A DNA stretch of 64,000 bases from Sphaerotilus mobilis. Lineage in GTDB: Bacteria > Pseudomonadota > Gammaproteobacteria > Burkholderiales > Burkholderiaceae_C. Positions 1 to 8,523 of this stretch are shown here, piece after piece. A program made the position numbers and the translations under genes. Position 1 is the first letter of the stretch. Each line of letters starts with the position of its first letter. Location of the stretch: positions 1 through 64,000 of the forward strand of contig NZ_SGWV01000013.1 of NCBI RefSeq assembly GCF_004216565.1. Direction: 5' to 3'. The notes below the pieces were generated by a model, which saw nothing but the letters and a program-made list of their open reading frames with translations, was not told the origin of the DNA and searched no databases.

Positions 1-45
1 ATGATAGTGCGCATTCGCGTGTGAAAGTAGGTCATCGTCAGGCTA
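1..45 (+). rRNA. rrf: 5S ribosomal RNA, 3' end only
   Basis: The first ~45 bases match the conserved 3' third of betaproteobacterial 5S rRNA, including the GTGTGAAAGTAGGTCATCGT stretch and the closing CAGGC. The rest of the gene lies left of the window, so an rRNA operon runs into the window on the plus strand. The exact 3' end is uncertain by a few bases. An intrinsic terminator follows at once. Confidence 0.92.
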
Positions 46-53
46 CTATCCCC

Positions 54-90
54 AAACCCCCTCAGTGAAAACTGCAGGGGGTTTGTTCTT
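54..90 (+). terminator. Rho-independent terminator of the rRNA operon
   Basis: AAACCCCC (54-61) pairs with GGGGGTTT (77-84). An inner CAGT/ACTG stem closes on a GAAA tetraloop. A T-rich tail (TTTGTTCTTTT) follows. The position directly after 5S rRNA fits termination of the rRNA transcript. I see no gene in the rest of the stretch up to 229. Confidence 0.9.
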
Positions 91-229
91 TTGGGCGAAG
101 AAGATGCTGCCAGGATTAATTCCGGCGATTCAGCGACGCTCATTGAACATCGACGCGAACGAAGTCGACCCCAACTCTGGCGCAACTTGACGGATCGAGG
201 CCATGTGGCGCGGGCAACATCGCGTAGCC

Positions 230-1054
230 ATGACGCTCCCCGAAGAACTCCGTCGACTTCAGATCGCCTTGCCGGCCTGCCCAAGGGCCTTGCTGGACCT
301 GCAGGCCCTGTTGCGCGAGCCTGCCGTTCACGCACAGGCCTGTGCCGACGTCATCTCGGCCGACATGGCCTTGGCCGCCGAGGTGGTCAAGACCGTCAAC
401 TCCGCGATGTTTGGCCTCTTGCGGCGGGTTGATCACGTCGGAGAAGCCCTGCGTTTCCTCGGCAACGATCAGGTGATGGCCATCACCTTGCAAACCGCCT
501 TGCGCCGGGCGTTTCCGCCGACGCCCTTGATGGACCGGATCTGGGGCGGCGCCGCGCGACTGGCTTGGGTCATGGGCAGAGCGGCTGTGCCCCTGGACCT
601 GGATCCCTGGCTCGCCCACAGCGCGGGGCTGTTTGCCGCATCGGGCGCAGCCGTCTTTGCGTCTCGCAAGGATCTGTTTCCCGGCGGTTACGACCTTCTG
701 TTCGACACCCACACGCATGATCCCCAGGCCCTGGCCGACGCTGAGATCAAGGCGATCGGCGTCGGAAACCACGCCGTGGGATCCGCGCTCTGCGCGCAAT
801 GGGGGTTGTCGAATCAGGTGGTGCGCTACGTCCGTGCGCGCGCAACCCCGAGCCAGACGTGGATGGCGATGGACCTGCCCGTGCGACGCTTGCTGGTGCT
901 CAGCCGCAGCATCGAGACGGCGGGTTTGTCGGAGGACACCATCCCGTTGCCGGCGCACCTCGCAGAACTGACCGGATGGACCAATGAGCGCTACATCGCG
1001 ATCATTCAGGCCGTGCTTGACGAACATCTGCGACGCAGCGCCGCGTTGACCTGA
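230..1054 (+). CDS. HDOD domain protein
   Basis: A 274-residue protein that is almost entirely an HDOD domain, the metal-free relative of HD phosphohydrolases used as a regulatory or scaffold module in bacterial signalling. Seen: an opening helix with LPACPRALLDL, then SADMALAAEVVKTVNSAMFG and the VDHVGEALRFLGNDQV segment near residues 60-90, all typical of the N-terminal half of HDOD domains. No receiver, GGDEF or EAL domain is fused, so its partner is unknown. I chose the ATG at 230 because the family alignment begins there; an in-frame ATG at 203 would add nine residues. It stands alone between the rRNA operon and the uracil cluster. The specific function is not known. Confidence 0.82.
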   Translation: MTLPEELRRLQIALPACPRALLDLQALLREPAVHAQACADVISADMALAAEVVKTVNSAMFGLLRRVDHVGEALRFLGNDQVMAITLQTALRRAFPPTPLMDRIWGGAARLAWVMGRAAVPLDLDPWLAHSAGLFAASGAAVFASRKDLFPGGYDLLFDTHTHDPQALADAEIKAIGVGNHAVGSALCAQWGLSNQVVRYVRARATPSQTWMAMDLPVRRLLVLSRSIETAGLSEDTIPLPAHLAELTGWTNERYIAIIQAVLDEHLRRSAALT

Positions 1055-1160
1055 CACCCCGCACATGACGGGGACGTGCCACTGGCCGGCACGGGTATTG
1101 CGCACACGGGGTTGTCGTCCTTCCGCACGATGCTGAAGCCCACCTCCCTCGGAGTCCGCC

Positions 1161-2435
1161 ATGTCGAGCGATGTCCCGCCGCTGTCCCACATCCGTCTGA
1201 CCTCACATCCGGGTCAGACCGCCCACGGCACGCCCGTGATCCACTGGGGCGAGGCCGACCCGCAACGCCGCGGACCGGTGATCGGCACCACCACGAACCG
1301 CAGCCACCGAAACGTGGTGGGGACCCACAGCGGTAGCTACGGCGTGTATCGGGCCTTGGCGGTGGCAGCCGGCAACCTGACCAAGGGACACCGGGCGGAC
1401 CTGACCAACACGTCCCCGACATCGCCGGTCGGCCCCCATCCGTCGTGGGCAGACGCCCAGAAGATCGTCTCCATCGATCCCTGGGGTGCCTCGGTTGCGC
1501 AGGTCTACGCCGAGCAGATCGCCGAGGGCTACGACATCCGCCCGACGATCGCGGTGACACAAGCGCACATTGACCTGCCGGAGATCCGGCAGGCCATCGC
1601 CTTTCAGCGGCTCAAGCCCGACGGCGAGGTGCTGCTGGAAAACGGCTCGGCCGTCGTCACCAAGGTGGCGCTGGAGCCGGTCTGGTGGTTGCCCGGCGTG
1701 GCGGCGCGTTTCCGCGTCGGCGAGGCCGACCTGCGCCGCACGCTGTTCGAGGAGACCGGCGGCATGTACCCCGAACTGGTCACACGCAGCGACATCGAGG
1801 TCTTCCTGCCGCCGATCGGTGGGCAGACGCTCTACGTCTTCGGCCGCATCCAGGACCTGGCCGATCCGGCCATCACGCTGACCGCGCGGGTGCATGACGA
1901 ATGCAATGGCTCGGACGTCTTCGGCTCCGACATCTGCACCTGCCGGCCCTACCTGACGCACGCGATCGAGGAATGCATCGCCGGTGCCCAGTCGCGTGCG
2001 CACGGCGGACTCGGCGGCGTCGGCCTGATCGCCTACAGCCGCAAGGAAGGCCGGGCGCTCGGGGAGGTCACCAAGTTCCTCGTCTACAACGCCCGCAAAC
2101 GGCAGGTCGGCGGTGATTCGGCCGACAAGTACTTTCTCAGGACCGAATGTGTGGCCGGCGTGCAGGACATGCGCTTCCAGGAACTGATGCCCGACGTGCT
2201 GCACTGGCTGGGCGTGCGCAAGATCCATCGCCTCGTCAGCATGAGCAACGACAAGTACGACGCCATCACCTGCAGCGGCATCGAGGTCGGCGAACGCGTC
2301 AAGATTCCGGACGCCCTCGTGCCGGCCGACGCCCGCGTCGAGATCGAGGCCAAGATCGCCGCCGGCTATTACACGACCGGCGATGTGCCCGACGACACCG
2401 CGCTGGCCGCCGTCAAGGGCCGGGACCTGCGCTGA
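1161..2435 (+). CDS. urc1: URC1-type GTP cyclohydrolase II homologue, uracil catabolism
   Basis: A 424-residue homologue of GTP cyclohydrolase II (RibA) of the URC1 class. Seen: the zinc motif CX10CXC at C248, C259 and C261 (HDECNGSDVF...CTC), followed by a RibA-like region with RKEGRALGEV. The ~190-residue N-terminal extension (GTTTNRSHRNVVGTHSGSY) is typical of the URC1 branch and absent from riboflavin-pathway RibA. In the yeast Lachancea kluyveri, Urc1 with Urc4 and a uracil phosphoribosyltransferase degrades uracil, with 3-hydroxypropionate and urea derivatives as products. The same three families are adjacent here. The ATG at 1161 has CGGAG upstream. URC4 starts 12 bases after the stop. 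Assignment to uracil breakdown rather than riboflavin synthesis rests on the extension and the neighbours. Confidence 0.88.
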   Translation: MSSDVPPLSHIRLTSHPGQTAHGTPVIHWGEADPQRRGPVIGTTTNRSHRNVVGTHSGSYGVYRALAVAAGNLTKGHRADLTNTSPTSPVGPHPSWADAQKIVSIDPWGASVAQVYAEQIAEGYDIRPTIAVTQAHIDLPEIRQAIAFQRLKPDGEVLLENGSAVVTKVALEPVWWLPGVAARFRVGEADLRRTLFEETGGMYPELVTRSDIEVFLPPIGGQTLYVFGRIQDLADPAITLTARVHDECNGSDVFGSDICTCRPYLTHAIEECIAGAQSRAHGGLGGVGLIAYSRKEGRALGEVTKFLVYNARKRQVGGDSADKYFLRTECVAGVQDMRFQELMPDVLHWLGVRKIHRLVSMSNDKYDAITCSGIEVGERVKIPDALVPADARVEIEAKIAAGYYTTGDVPDDTALAAVKGRDLR

Positions 2436-2447
2436 AGCAAGCTGCCG

Positions 2448-3728
2448 ATGAGCCCGAACGTCACTCCCTTGTCCGCCGCCGAGCAGGCCGTCCGCCGCTT
2501 GCGTGACCCCGCCGAAATCCGTCGTCGCTGCGCCGCCATCGCCGCCCATGTGGACGCCTGCGCCTCGCCCCATTTCACCTTGGATCGATCACGCCTGGAT
2601 GCCGTGGCACGCCGCGTGGCCAAGCTCAGCCTGGCGCGATTCCCGACCCTGCGCATCCCGTATCACAGCCGCTGGCGCCACTTCGAAGCCGGCGGCGTCG
2701 ACCGTCAGGCCCGGCTGGACGTGGCGTTGCAAGGGCTGGGCGCGCCTGAAGCCGCCCGCGCGCGGATCGACCTGACCGTCGTCAGCGTGTTGCTGGATGC
2801 CGGCGCCGGGCCGGCCTGGCGCTACCAGGAGCCCGAGACCGACGCCATCCTGACCCGCAGCGAAGGCCTGGCTGTCGCCAGCTTCGATGCCTTCATGACG
2901 GGGCAGTTCTCCAGCGACCCGGCGCAGCCCTGCCGGGTCGACGCGACGGCTCTGTTGGCGCTGCAGCCGTGGCATCTCGCGACGATCTTCCAGGTGCACG
3001 AGGGCAACCCGCTGGTCGGTCTGGACGGCCGCACCGATTTGATGCACCGCCTTGGTGCCGCGCTGCAAGCGCTCGCCCACAAGGAGGGCGGCGCGGCGCG
3101 TCCGGGCCGTCTCTACGACGTGTTGCAGGCCCGGCTGGACCCGGCTACCCGCAGCCTGAAGGCCGCCGACATCCTGGGCGCCTTGCTCGATGCGACCAGC
3201 ACGATCTGGCCGAGTGGCCAGTGGCTGGGACAGCGCGACGGTCACACGCCCGACGACCAGCCGCTGGGCGACGTCTGGCCACACCCTGCCGCTGGCGGCG
3301 AGGCTCTGGACGCCGGCCTCGTGCCGTTCCACAAGCTGTCGCAGTGGCTGAGTTATTCGCTGCTCGAACCCTTTGAATGGGCCGGCATCCCCGTGACCGG
3401 GCTGGACGCGCTCACCGGCTTGCCCGAATACCGCAATGGCGGTCTCTTGCTCGACGCGGGCGTGATCGTCCCGCGCGACCCGGCCATGCTCACCCGACCG
3501 CACCTACCGGCCGACCCGTGGGTGATCGAGTGGCGCGCGCTGACCGTCGCCCTGCTGGACGAACTGGCCCCCCGGGTCAGGGCCGAGCTGGGTGTCAACG
3601 CCGAGCAGCTGCCGCTGGCCTGCATGCTCGAGGGCGGCAGCTGGGCCGCCGGCCGGCAGATCGCCGCCGAGCGCCGCCTGGGCGGACCGCCGCCGGTCCT
3701 GATCGACAGCGATGGCACCGTCTTCTGA
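2448..3728 (+). CDS. urc4: URC4/Urg3 family protein (DUF1688), uracil catabolism
   Basis: A 426-residue DUF1688 protein, the family that contains fungal URC4/urg3. Seen: the conserved blocks IPYHSRWRHFEAGGVDR (near residue 70), SVLLDAGAGPAWRY (near 110), GLAVASFDAF (near 140), PFHKLSQWLSYSLLEPFEW (near 300) and LTGLPEYRNGGLLLD. No signal peptide or membrane segment. Known from yeast genetics: required with Urc1 for growth on uracil as nitrogen source. The exact chemistry of each step was not settled in the work I know. It sits 12 bases after URC1 and 40 bases before upp, so the three probably form one transcript. Length is normal for the family. Confidence 0.88.
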   Translation: MSPNVTPLSAAEQAVRRLRDPAEIRRRCAAIAAHVDACASPHFTLDRSRLDAVARRVAKLSLARFPTLRIPYHSRWRHFEAGGVDRQARLDVALQGLGAPEAARARIDLTVVSVLLDAGAGPAWRYQEPETDAILTRSEGLAVASFDAFMTGQFSSDPAQPCRVDATALLALQPWHLATIFQVHEGNPLVGLDGRTDLMHRLGAALQALAHKEGGAARPGRLYDVLQARLDPATRSLKAADILGALLDATSTIWPSGQWLGQRDGHTPDDQPLGDVWPHPAAGGEALDAGLVPFHKLSQWLSYSLLEPFEWAGIPVTGLDALTGLPEYRNGGLLLDAGVIVPRDPAMLTRPHLPADPWVIEWRALTVALLDELAPRVRAELGVNAEQLPLACMLEGGSWAAGRQIAAERRLGGPPPVLIDSDGTVF

Positions 3729-3768
3729 ACATCCCTGACCCCATCGAGCCACCCATCCGGAGAGCGCC

Positions 3769-4416
3769 ATGAACACCGCCACCACGACCCCGCAGGTCCA
3801 TGTCATCGATCACCCGCTGGTCCAGCACAAGCTCACGCTGATGCGGCAGAAGGACCTCTCCACCAGCAGCTTCCGTCGCCTGCTTGGCGAAATCAGCATG
3901 CTCATGGCCTACGAGGTCACGCGCGACATGCCGACCCAGCTGATCGAGATCGAAACGCCGCTCGAAAAGATGATGAGCCCGGTGATCGAGGGCAGGAAGA
4001 CCGTCTTCGTCGTTGTGATGCGTGCCGGCAGCGGCTTTCTCGACGGCATGCTGGAGGTCGTGCCCGGCGCGCGCGTCGGCCACATCGGCCTGTACCGCGA
4101 CCCGAAGACGCTGGTGGCCGTCGAGTACTACTTCAAGATGCCCGGCGACATGCACGAACGCGACGCCATCGTGCTGGACCCGATGCTGGCGACCGGCAAC
4201 TCGGCCGCCGCTGCGGTCGAGCGGCTCAAGGAGACGCGGCCACGTTCGATCCGCTTCGTCAGCCTGCTCGCCGCGCCCGAGGGCCTGTCACGCTTCCATG
4301 CCCACCACCCGGACGTGCCGGTCTACACCGCTGCGATCGACCGGCAGCTCAACGACCATGGCTACATCGTCCCGGGACTGGGCGATGCCGGCGACCGCAT
4401 GTTTGGCACCAAATGA
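3769..4416 (+). CDS. upp: uracil phosphoribosyltransferase
   Basis: A 215-residue cytosolic enzyme converting uracil and PRPP to UMP and pyrophosphate. Seen: the PRPP loop [20 protein letters not shown] (residues ~138-157) and the family-typical C-terminus [18 protein letters not shown], so the gene is full length. A purine-rich CGGAGAG precedes the ATG at 3769. It is third in the URC1-URC4-upp cluster. In the URC pathway a uracil phosphoribosyltransferase makes the nucleotide on which Urc1 and Urc4 act, so this copy may serve degradation as well as salvage. Its last 129 bases overlap the 3' end of the minus-strand FMN glutamate-synthase-like gene. Confidence 0.97.
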   Translation: MNTATTTPQVHVIDHPLVQHKLTLMRQKDLSTSSFRRLLGEISMLMAYEVTRDMPTQLIEIETPLEKMMSPVIEGRKTVFVVVMRAGSGFLDGMLEVVPGARVGHIGLYRDPKTLVAVEYYFKMPGDMHERDAIVLDPMLATGNSAAAAVERLKETRPRSIRFVSLLAAPEGLSRFHAHHPDVPVYTAAIDRQLNDHGYIVPGLGDAGDRMFGTK

Positions 4417-5883
4417 GTCGTCCGGGACGGCGTCCATCGGCAGCGGGCTGAACGAGCCGACTTGCGCGCGCGGCCAGTCGCGGGCATGGATCGGCGACGG
4501 CCACGGCACTTCGCCGCGCTCAGCGGCCAGCAACACCCCGCTGCGCAGCGGTGGTAGGCACTCGGCCAAGATCGCCGTGCTGCCATCGGGCCGTCGGCGG
4601 ACGATGTGGCTGCGGGTGAACTCGCCGGGGTGATGCAGCCCAGCCGCCTGCACGAGTTCGTGCAGCGCTTCGAGCATGTGCCGGTGGCATGCGGCCACCT
4701 GCTCGATGGTGTCGGGCACGACCCGCGCGTGCAGACGTCGCCCATCCGGCGTGGCGTTGCACCAATCGGCGCCCAGGGCCATTGCGCGGGCGATGTCGAA
4801 GGCGTTGACGAACTCACCCGCACAGCCGATCCGCACGCGTTCCCGCAGGCCGACGCCGACCAGCGTGTCGTGCACCAGTTGCAGGCCTTCGAGCAGCGGC
4901 AAGCCCGTGGGGTCCGCCCGCTGCTGCGGCGTTGCGCCGGTGACGCCTTCGGACCCGTCAACGACGATGAAATCAGGCGCCACGCGGCTGACCTGCATCG
5001 CCTTGACCAGCGCGAACCATTCCCAGGCAGGGCCGATGCACAGCTTGATGCCGACCGGCTTGCCGCCCGACAGGCGTCGCAAACGCTCGACGAACAGCAT
5101 CAGCGCCAGCGGCGTCGAAAAGGTGCTGTGAGCGAGCTGAAGTTCGATCATGCGGACCTGTGGATCGGCGGCCTGCTCCGCACAGCGTTGCGGGTCGAAA
5201 CCACCGTTGCCTTCGTGGCAGCCGACGTCGCCCGAGCCGATCGCCCAGATCAGGTCGCCGCCGTGGCGGCGGTGGTGCTCGCTGATCGGGCCTTCGCCCG
5301 TCTCATGGGCAAAGCGACCTTGCCGCGCGCCGCCGTTGATCGCCTCGATCGTGGCCGCCGACGAGGGGCCGAAGCGCAAGGCGGAGACGTTGAGGACCGA
5401 GGCGCTGTAGGGTTGCCGACAAGACGCTGCCGAGCCGATCAGCACTCGGAAGTCGTGACCGGCCACGGTGGTGGGCGCGAGCGCGTGGGACAGCCACTCA
5501 TGTCCGCCGGCCTTCTCGTCTTGCGGGTTGCCGACGGGGCGCATGTCCGAGACGCCTTCGGCACGGAGGTCGACCCGCGAGAATGGCGGGGCGTCTGGCT
5601 CGCTGTCGATGATGTCCCCACCCCTTGCCGGGCGGACCCATGCGAGCAAAAAGCGCAGATGCCCGATCACCGGGTAGTGGCGCCACACGGCTTGGCGGCT
5701 TTGCGCCAGGTCATGCAGGCCGATGAGCAACAGCACCGCGCCCATCACGGTCCAGCCGCTGGGGCCTTGTCCTGACAGCGGCCAGTCCGACCACAGGCCG
5801 GCCGCCAGCGCGAGCGCGCAGCTCGCAAGCATCAGGTAGCGGACCGGCACGTGGCGGTCCAGCGTCAACAGCCAGGCGGGCAT
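4288..5883 (-). CDS. degenerate FMN-binding glutamate-synthase-like membrane protein
   Basis: A 531-residue relative of the membrane-anchored FMN-binding glutamate synthase family. Seen: two N-terminal membrane segments (about 15-32 and 43-58), the family's [12 protein letters not shown] stretch, LNVSAL...[28 protein letters not shown] and [12 protein letters not shown]. From my knowledge of the family two segments are missing. Between L250 and A251 the SQGAKPGHGG-type active-site loop (about 37 residues) is gone. After ADWCN (376) the cysteine-rich 3Fe-4S segment (about 22 residues, CHT..CPTGVATQ type) is gone. The frame is open throughout. The last ~45 residues run antisense into upp and do not resemble the family, suggesting loss of the original stop. 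Glutamate synthase activity is unlikely. It could be an eroding gene or a repurposed FMN protein. Confidence 0.75.
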   Translation of the reverse strand: MPAWLLTLDRHVPVRYLMLASCALALAAGLWSDWPLSGQGPSGWTVMGAVLLLIGLHDLAQSRQAVWRHYPVIGHLRFLLAWVRPARGGDIIDSEPDAPPFSRVDLRAEGVSDMRPVGNPQDEKAGGHEWLSHALAPTTVAGHDFRVLIGSAASCRQPYSASVLNVSALRFGPSSAATIEAINGGARQGRFAHETGEGPISEHHRRHGGDLIWAIGSGDVGCHEGNGGFDPQRCAEQAADPQVRMIELQLAHSTFSTPLALMLFVERLRRLSGGKPVGIKLCIGPAWEWFALVKAMQVSRVAPDFIVVDGSEGVTGATPQQRADPTGLPLLEGLQLVHDTLVGVGLRERVRIGCAGEFVNAFDIARAMALGADWCNATPDGRRLHARVVPDTIEQVAACHRHMLEALHELVQAAGLHHPGEFTRSHIVRRRPDGSTAILAECLPPLRSGVLLAAERGEVPWPSPIHARDWPRAQVGSFSPLPMDAVPDDSFGAKHAVAGIAQSRDDVAMVVELPVDRSGVDRHVRVVGMEA

Positions 5884-6140
5884 CGCGGGCTCCGGCAGAT
5901 CAGGGTGCGATCCATCGTAGAACCCCGATCAACACGGGCATCGCGGCAACAACAGGCTTGCGGTCGACCTGTTCTCGGCGCGCCAACGAGGCCCCCAAAG
6001 TGTGGCGCGGGCCCCGCTTTGTTACGGCTTCGAACGCCTTGAATGAAAAAACTGCGCAGCAGTTCGCGGACCCTTCCGGCCACCCGTGCGGATACTGTGA
6101 CGCACCTTGCAAGACGACACACGGAAGAGCCCACACCGCC

Positions 6141-7739
6141 ATGTACCGACTCCTCAGCCTCGACGAACTCGACACCGCCTGCGTCGCGCAATGGCGTCAG
6201 GGGGCCGTCGAGCGGTGCCGCAACGCCGCCAACCTGCTGCGCGCCCGCGCGCTCGAGGCCGGCGACCTGCTGCACGAAGGTCGGGCCGAGCTGCACCTCG
6301 CCATGTGTGCCCAACGCGAGGCCCAATTCCGTGCGGCCATGGCGCATGCACGCCGGGCGTCCGAACTTGCAAGGCATGAACGCGATCTCGCACTCGAGAT
6401 CGAGGCCCTGTCCGTGCTCGGGTCGGCAGCGGCCGTCGTGGGCCAGGACGCCAGCGCCGAAGAGGCCGGACAACTCGCGCGCCGACTGGCCCGCCAGCTG
6501 GCCGAGCCGCTCGTCACCGTCCAGGTCTGCGACAGCCTGGGCATCGCGCAGGCGTGGCTGGGCCATGTCGAATCCGCGCGCCAGAGTCTGGCCCAAGGCT
6601 GCAGCCTGGCCCGCGATGCCGGCCGGGTCGACTGGGAGAGCCACCTGCTCATCCACGCCGCCTTTGCCGAAGCCTTGCTGCTGGCGCGCTCCTGGGACAT
6701 CGCCCTGGGCCTGCCTTCGCTGGCGCGCCGTCGCCAGGTCGAGGTGGCGTTGCAATCGGCGCTGTCGCGCTGCGAAGCGACCCCGGGGGTGATGGCGGCG
6801 GGCACGCAGCGCAGCGGCCGTTTCCTACTGGCCTGGGTCGACTTCATGCTGACCATTTGGCGTGGCGAGCCGGTCGATGCCGCCGTCGACCTTCAGCGCA
6901 TGCAGGCCTTGCTGCCGCATGAACGCGCCTGGATGGGCGGCCTGTCGCGCTGGGCCCAGGCGGTCCATGCGCTGGTGCTGCGCGACAACGTGCGGGCGGA
7001 GGCCCAGGCGCGCGCGCTGATCGAGCTGGCGCATGGCCTTGGTCACCAGCCCCTGATCGAACAGGGCCGGCGCTGCTGGCTGCTGGCGCAGAGCCGGCTG
7101 GGCCAGTTCAATGCCCACGACCTTGCCACCTTGAAGCTGTGGCCCAGCCCGGGCTCAGACAGCAGTGGCGCGGTCACCGAGGAGATGCTGGCCTTCGAGC
7201 TGCGCATGCGCGACCTGAGCCTGCGCGAAGCCGCGCAGCTGCCGGCCTGGCGACGCGAGGACAGCCTGACCGGACTGGCCAGCCGCGAGCACTTCCAGGC
7301 CCAGACCGAAGAATTGCTCCAGCGCACCGACCCGACCCGCGCGCAGGTCTCGGTGCTGGTGCTGGCGCTGGACCCGGGCCAGGTGCTGGCCGCCCATCAC
7401 AGCCCGCTGGTGCGGGACCGCGTGCTGTGCACGCTGGCCGCGCTGATGCGACAGGTCTTGCGCGCGGGTGACCTGCCCGCACGCTGGAGCCATGACGAGC
7501 TGGCCGCGCTGCTGCACCGGGCCAGCGGCGAGGATGTCGCGCGGGTCTGCGAGCGTGTCCAGGCGGCCGTGCGCGAGCACGACTGGTCGTCGCTGGCCAC
7601 CGGCTTGGACGTGCGCGTCTGCCTCGGCCATGCGAGCGCCCGCGTGGGCGACACGCTCGACGCGCTGATGCGCCGCTGCGAGTCCTCGCGCTTTGCCAGC
7701 CTGCGACGCGAATACCGCAAGGTCGTGCACGCCGCCTGA
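6141..7739 (+). CDS. TPR protein with catalytically dead GGDEF domain
   Basis: A 532-residue soluble protein. Residues 1 to about 365 are helical repeats of TPR type, rich in Ala, Leu and Arg (for example EAQFRAAMAHARRASELA). Residues ~372-532 resemble a GGDEF (diguanylate cyclase) domain: DSLTGLASREHF matches the usual D-x-LTGLxNRR entry. The signature loop is RWSHDEL (residues 448-454) in place of R-x-GGDEF, so both glycines and the phenylalanine are lost. Cyclic-di-GMP synthesis is therefore not expected; a sensor or scaffold role is more likely. I chose the ATG at 6141 because the helical repeats begin there. It is transcribed divergently from the FMN gene across 257 bases in which I see no clear promoter. 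Confidence 0.8.
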   Translation: MYRLLSLDELDTACVAQWRQGAVERCRNAANLLRARALEAGDLLHEGRAELHLAMCAQREAQFRAAMAHARRASELARHERDLALEIEALSVLGSAAAVVGQDASAEEAGQLARRLARQLAEPLVTVQVCDSLGIAQAWLGHVESARQSLAQGCSLARDAGRVDWESHLLIHAAFAEALLLARSWDIALGLPSLARRRQVEVALQSALSRCEATPGVMAAGTQRSGRFLLAWVDFMLTIWRGEPVDAAVDLQRMQALLPHERAWMGGLSRWAQAVHALVLRDNVRAEAQARALIELAHGLGHQPLIEQGRRCWLLAQSRLGQFNAHDLATLKLWPSPGSDSSGAVTEEMLAFELRMRDLSLREAAQLPAWRREDSLTGLASREHFQAQTEELLQRTDPTRAQVSVLVLALDPGQVLAAHHSPLVRDRVLCTLAALMRQVLRAGDLPARWSHDELAALLHRASGEDVARVCERVQAAVREHDWSSLATGLDVRVCLGHASARVGDTLDALMRRCESSRFASLRREYRKVVHAA

Positions 7740-7897
7740 GCGCCGCGCAGGGCGCCCGCCCTGCCACAACTCGACCCGCCGTGCAGCAGGTGTGGCGAGC
7801 TGTCCCCTGGGCCCGAACAGGGGCAACCCCCGGGAAGGCCGATGGATAGAATGAAATCTCGAGGTCCGGGTTGCCGGGCCCACCTGCCGTACCCGCC

Positions 7898-8518
7898 ATG
7901 AGACTCATTGCTTCGCTGACCAGCCCCTATGCCCGCAAGGTGCGCATCGTGTTGGCCGAGAAGAAGCTCGACTACAAGCTCGAGCTCGACGACCCGTGGT
8001 CCGCCACGCCTGCTGTGCTTGCCCACAACCCCCTTGGCAAGGTGCCTTGTCTGCTGCTGGAAGGCGGCGATGCGCTCTACGACTCGCGGGTCATCGTCGA
8101 ATACGTCGACACCCTCTCGCCCTTGGGCCGCCTGATCCCCGAGCGTGGCCGTGAACGCGCCGAGGTGCGGACCTGGGAGGCGCTGGCCGATGGCCTGCTG
8201 GACGCCGCGGTCGGTGCCCGCATGGAGATGATCTGGCCGGCACGCCCGGAAGCCCAGCGCTGCCAGCCTTGGATCGATCGCCAGTTGGGCAAGATCGACG
8301 TCTCGCTGGCGGCCATGGCCGATCACCTCGGCGACAAGCCCTGGTTCTCCGGCCTGCACCTCTCGCTGGCCGACATCGCCGTGGGGTGCGCGCTCGGCTA
8401 CCTCGATTTCCGCTACCCGGCAGTGGTGTGGCGAGATCGCCATCCGGCGCTGGCCCGCCTGATGGACAAGCTCAGCCAACGGCCCAGCTTCCAGCAGACG
8501 TTGCCGCCGACTGCCTGA
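7898..8518 (+). CDS. glutathione S-transferase family protein
   Basis: A 206-residue cytosolic GST. Seen: an N-terminal thioredoxin-fold half with TSPYARKVRIVLAEK (Ser-8 is the likely glutathione-activating residue), NPLGKVPCLLLE with the cis-proline, and the glutathione-binding ALYDSRVIVEYVD. The C-terminal helical half has the conserved LADIAVGCALGYLDFR. Length is normal. The ATG at 7898 matches the family start; upstream in-frame codons add only low-complexity residues. A good -10 hexamer (TAGAAT, 7847-7852) lies 45 bases upstream. It converges with the minus-strand gene ending at 8524, five bases away. The substrate cannot be told from sequence. Confidence 0.92.
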   Translation: MRLIASLTSPYARKVRIVLAEKKLDYKLELDDPWSATPAVLAHNPLGKVPCLLLEGGDALYDSRVIVEYVDTLSPLGRLIPERGRERAEVRTWEALADGLLDAAVGARMEMIWPARPEAQRCQPWIDRQLGKIDVSLAAMADHLGDKPWFSGLHLSLADIAVGCALGYLDFRYPAVVWRDRHPALARLMDKLSQRPSFQQTLPPTA

Positions 8519-8523
8519 GGCGC

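Noticed and set aside
1161-2435. Annotation as riboflavin-pathway GTP cyclohydrolase II (ribA)
   Set aside because: The long N-terminal extension and adjacency to URC4 and upp fit URC1 better; no other riboflavin gene is nearby.
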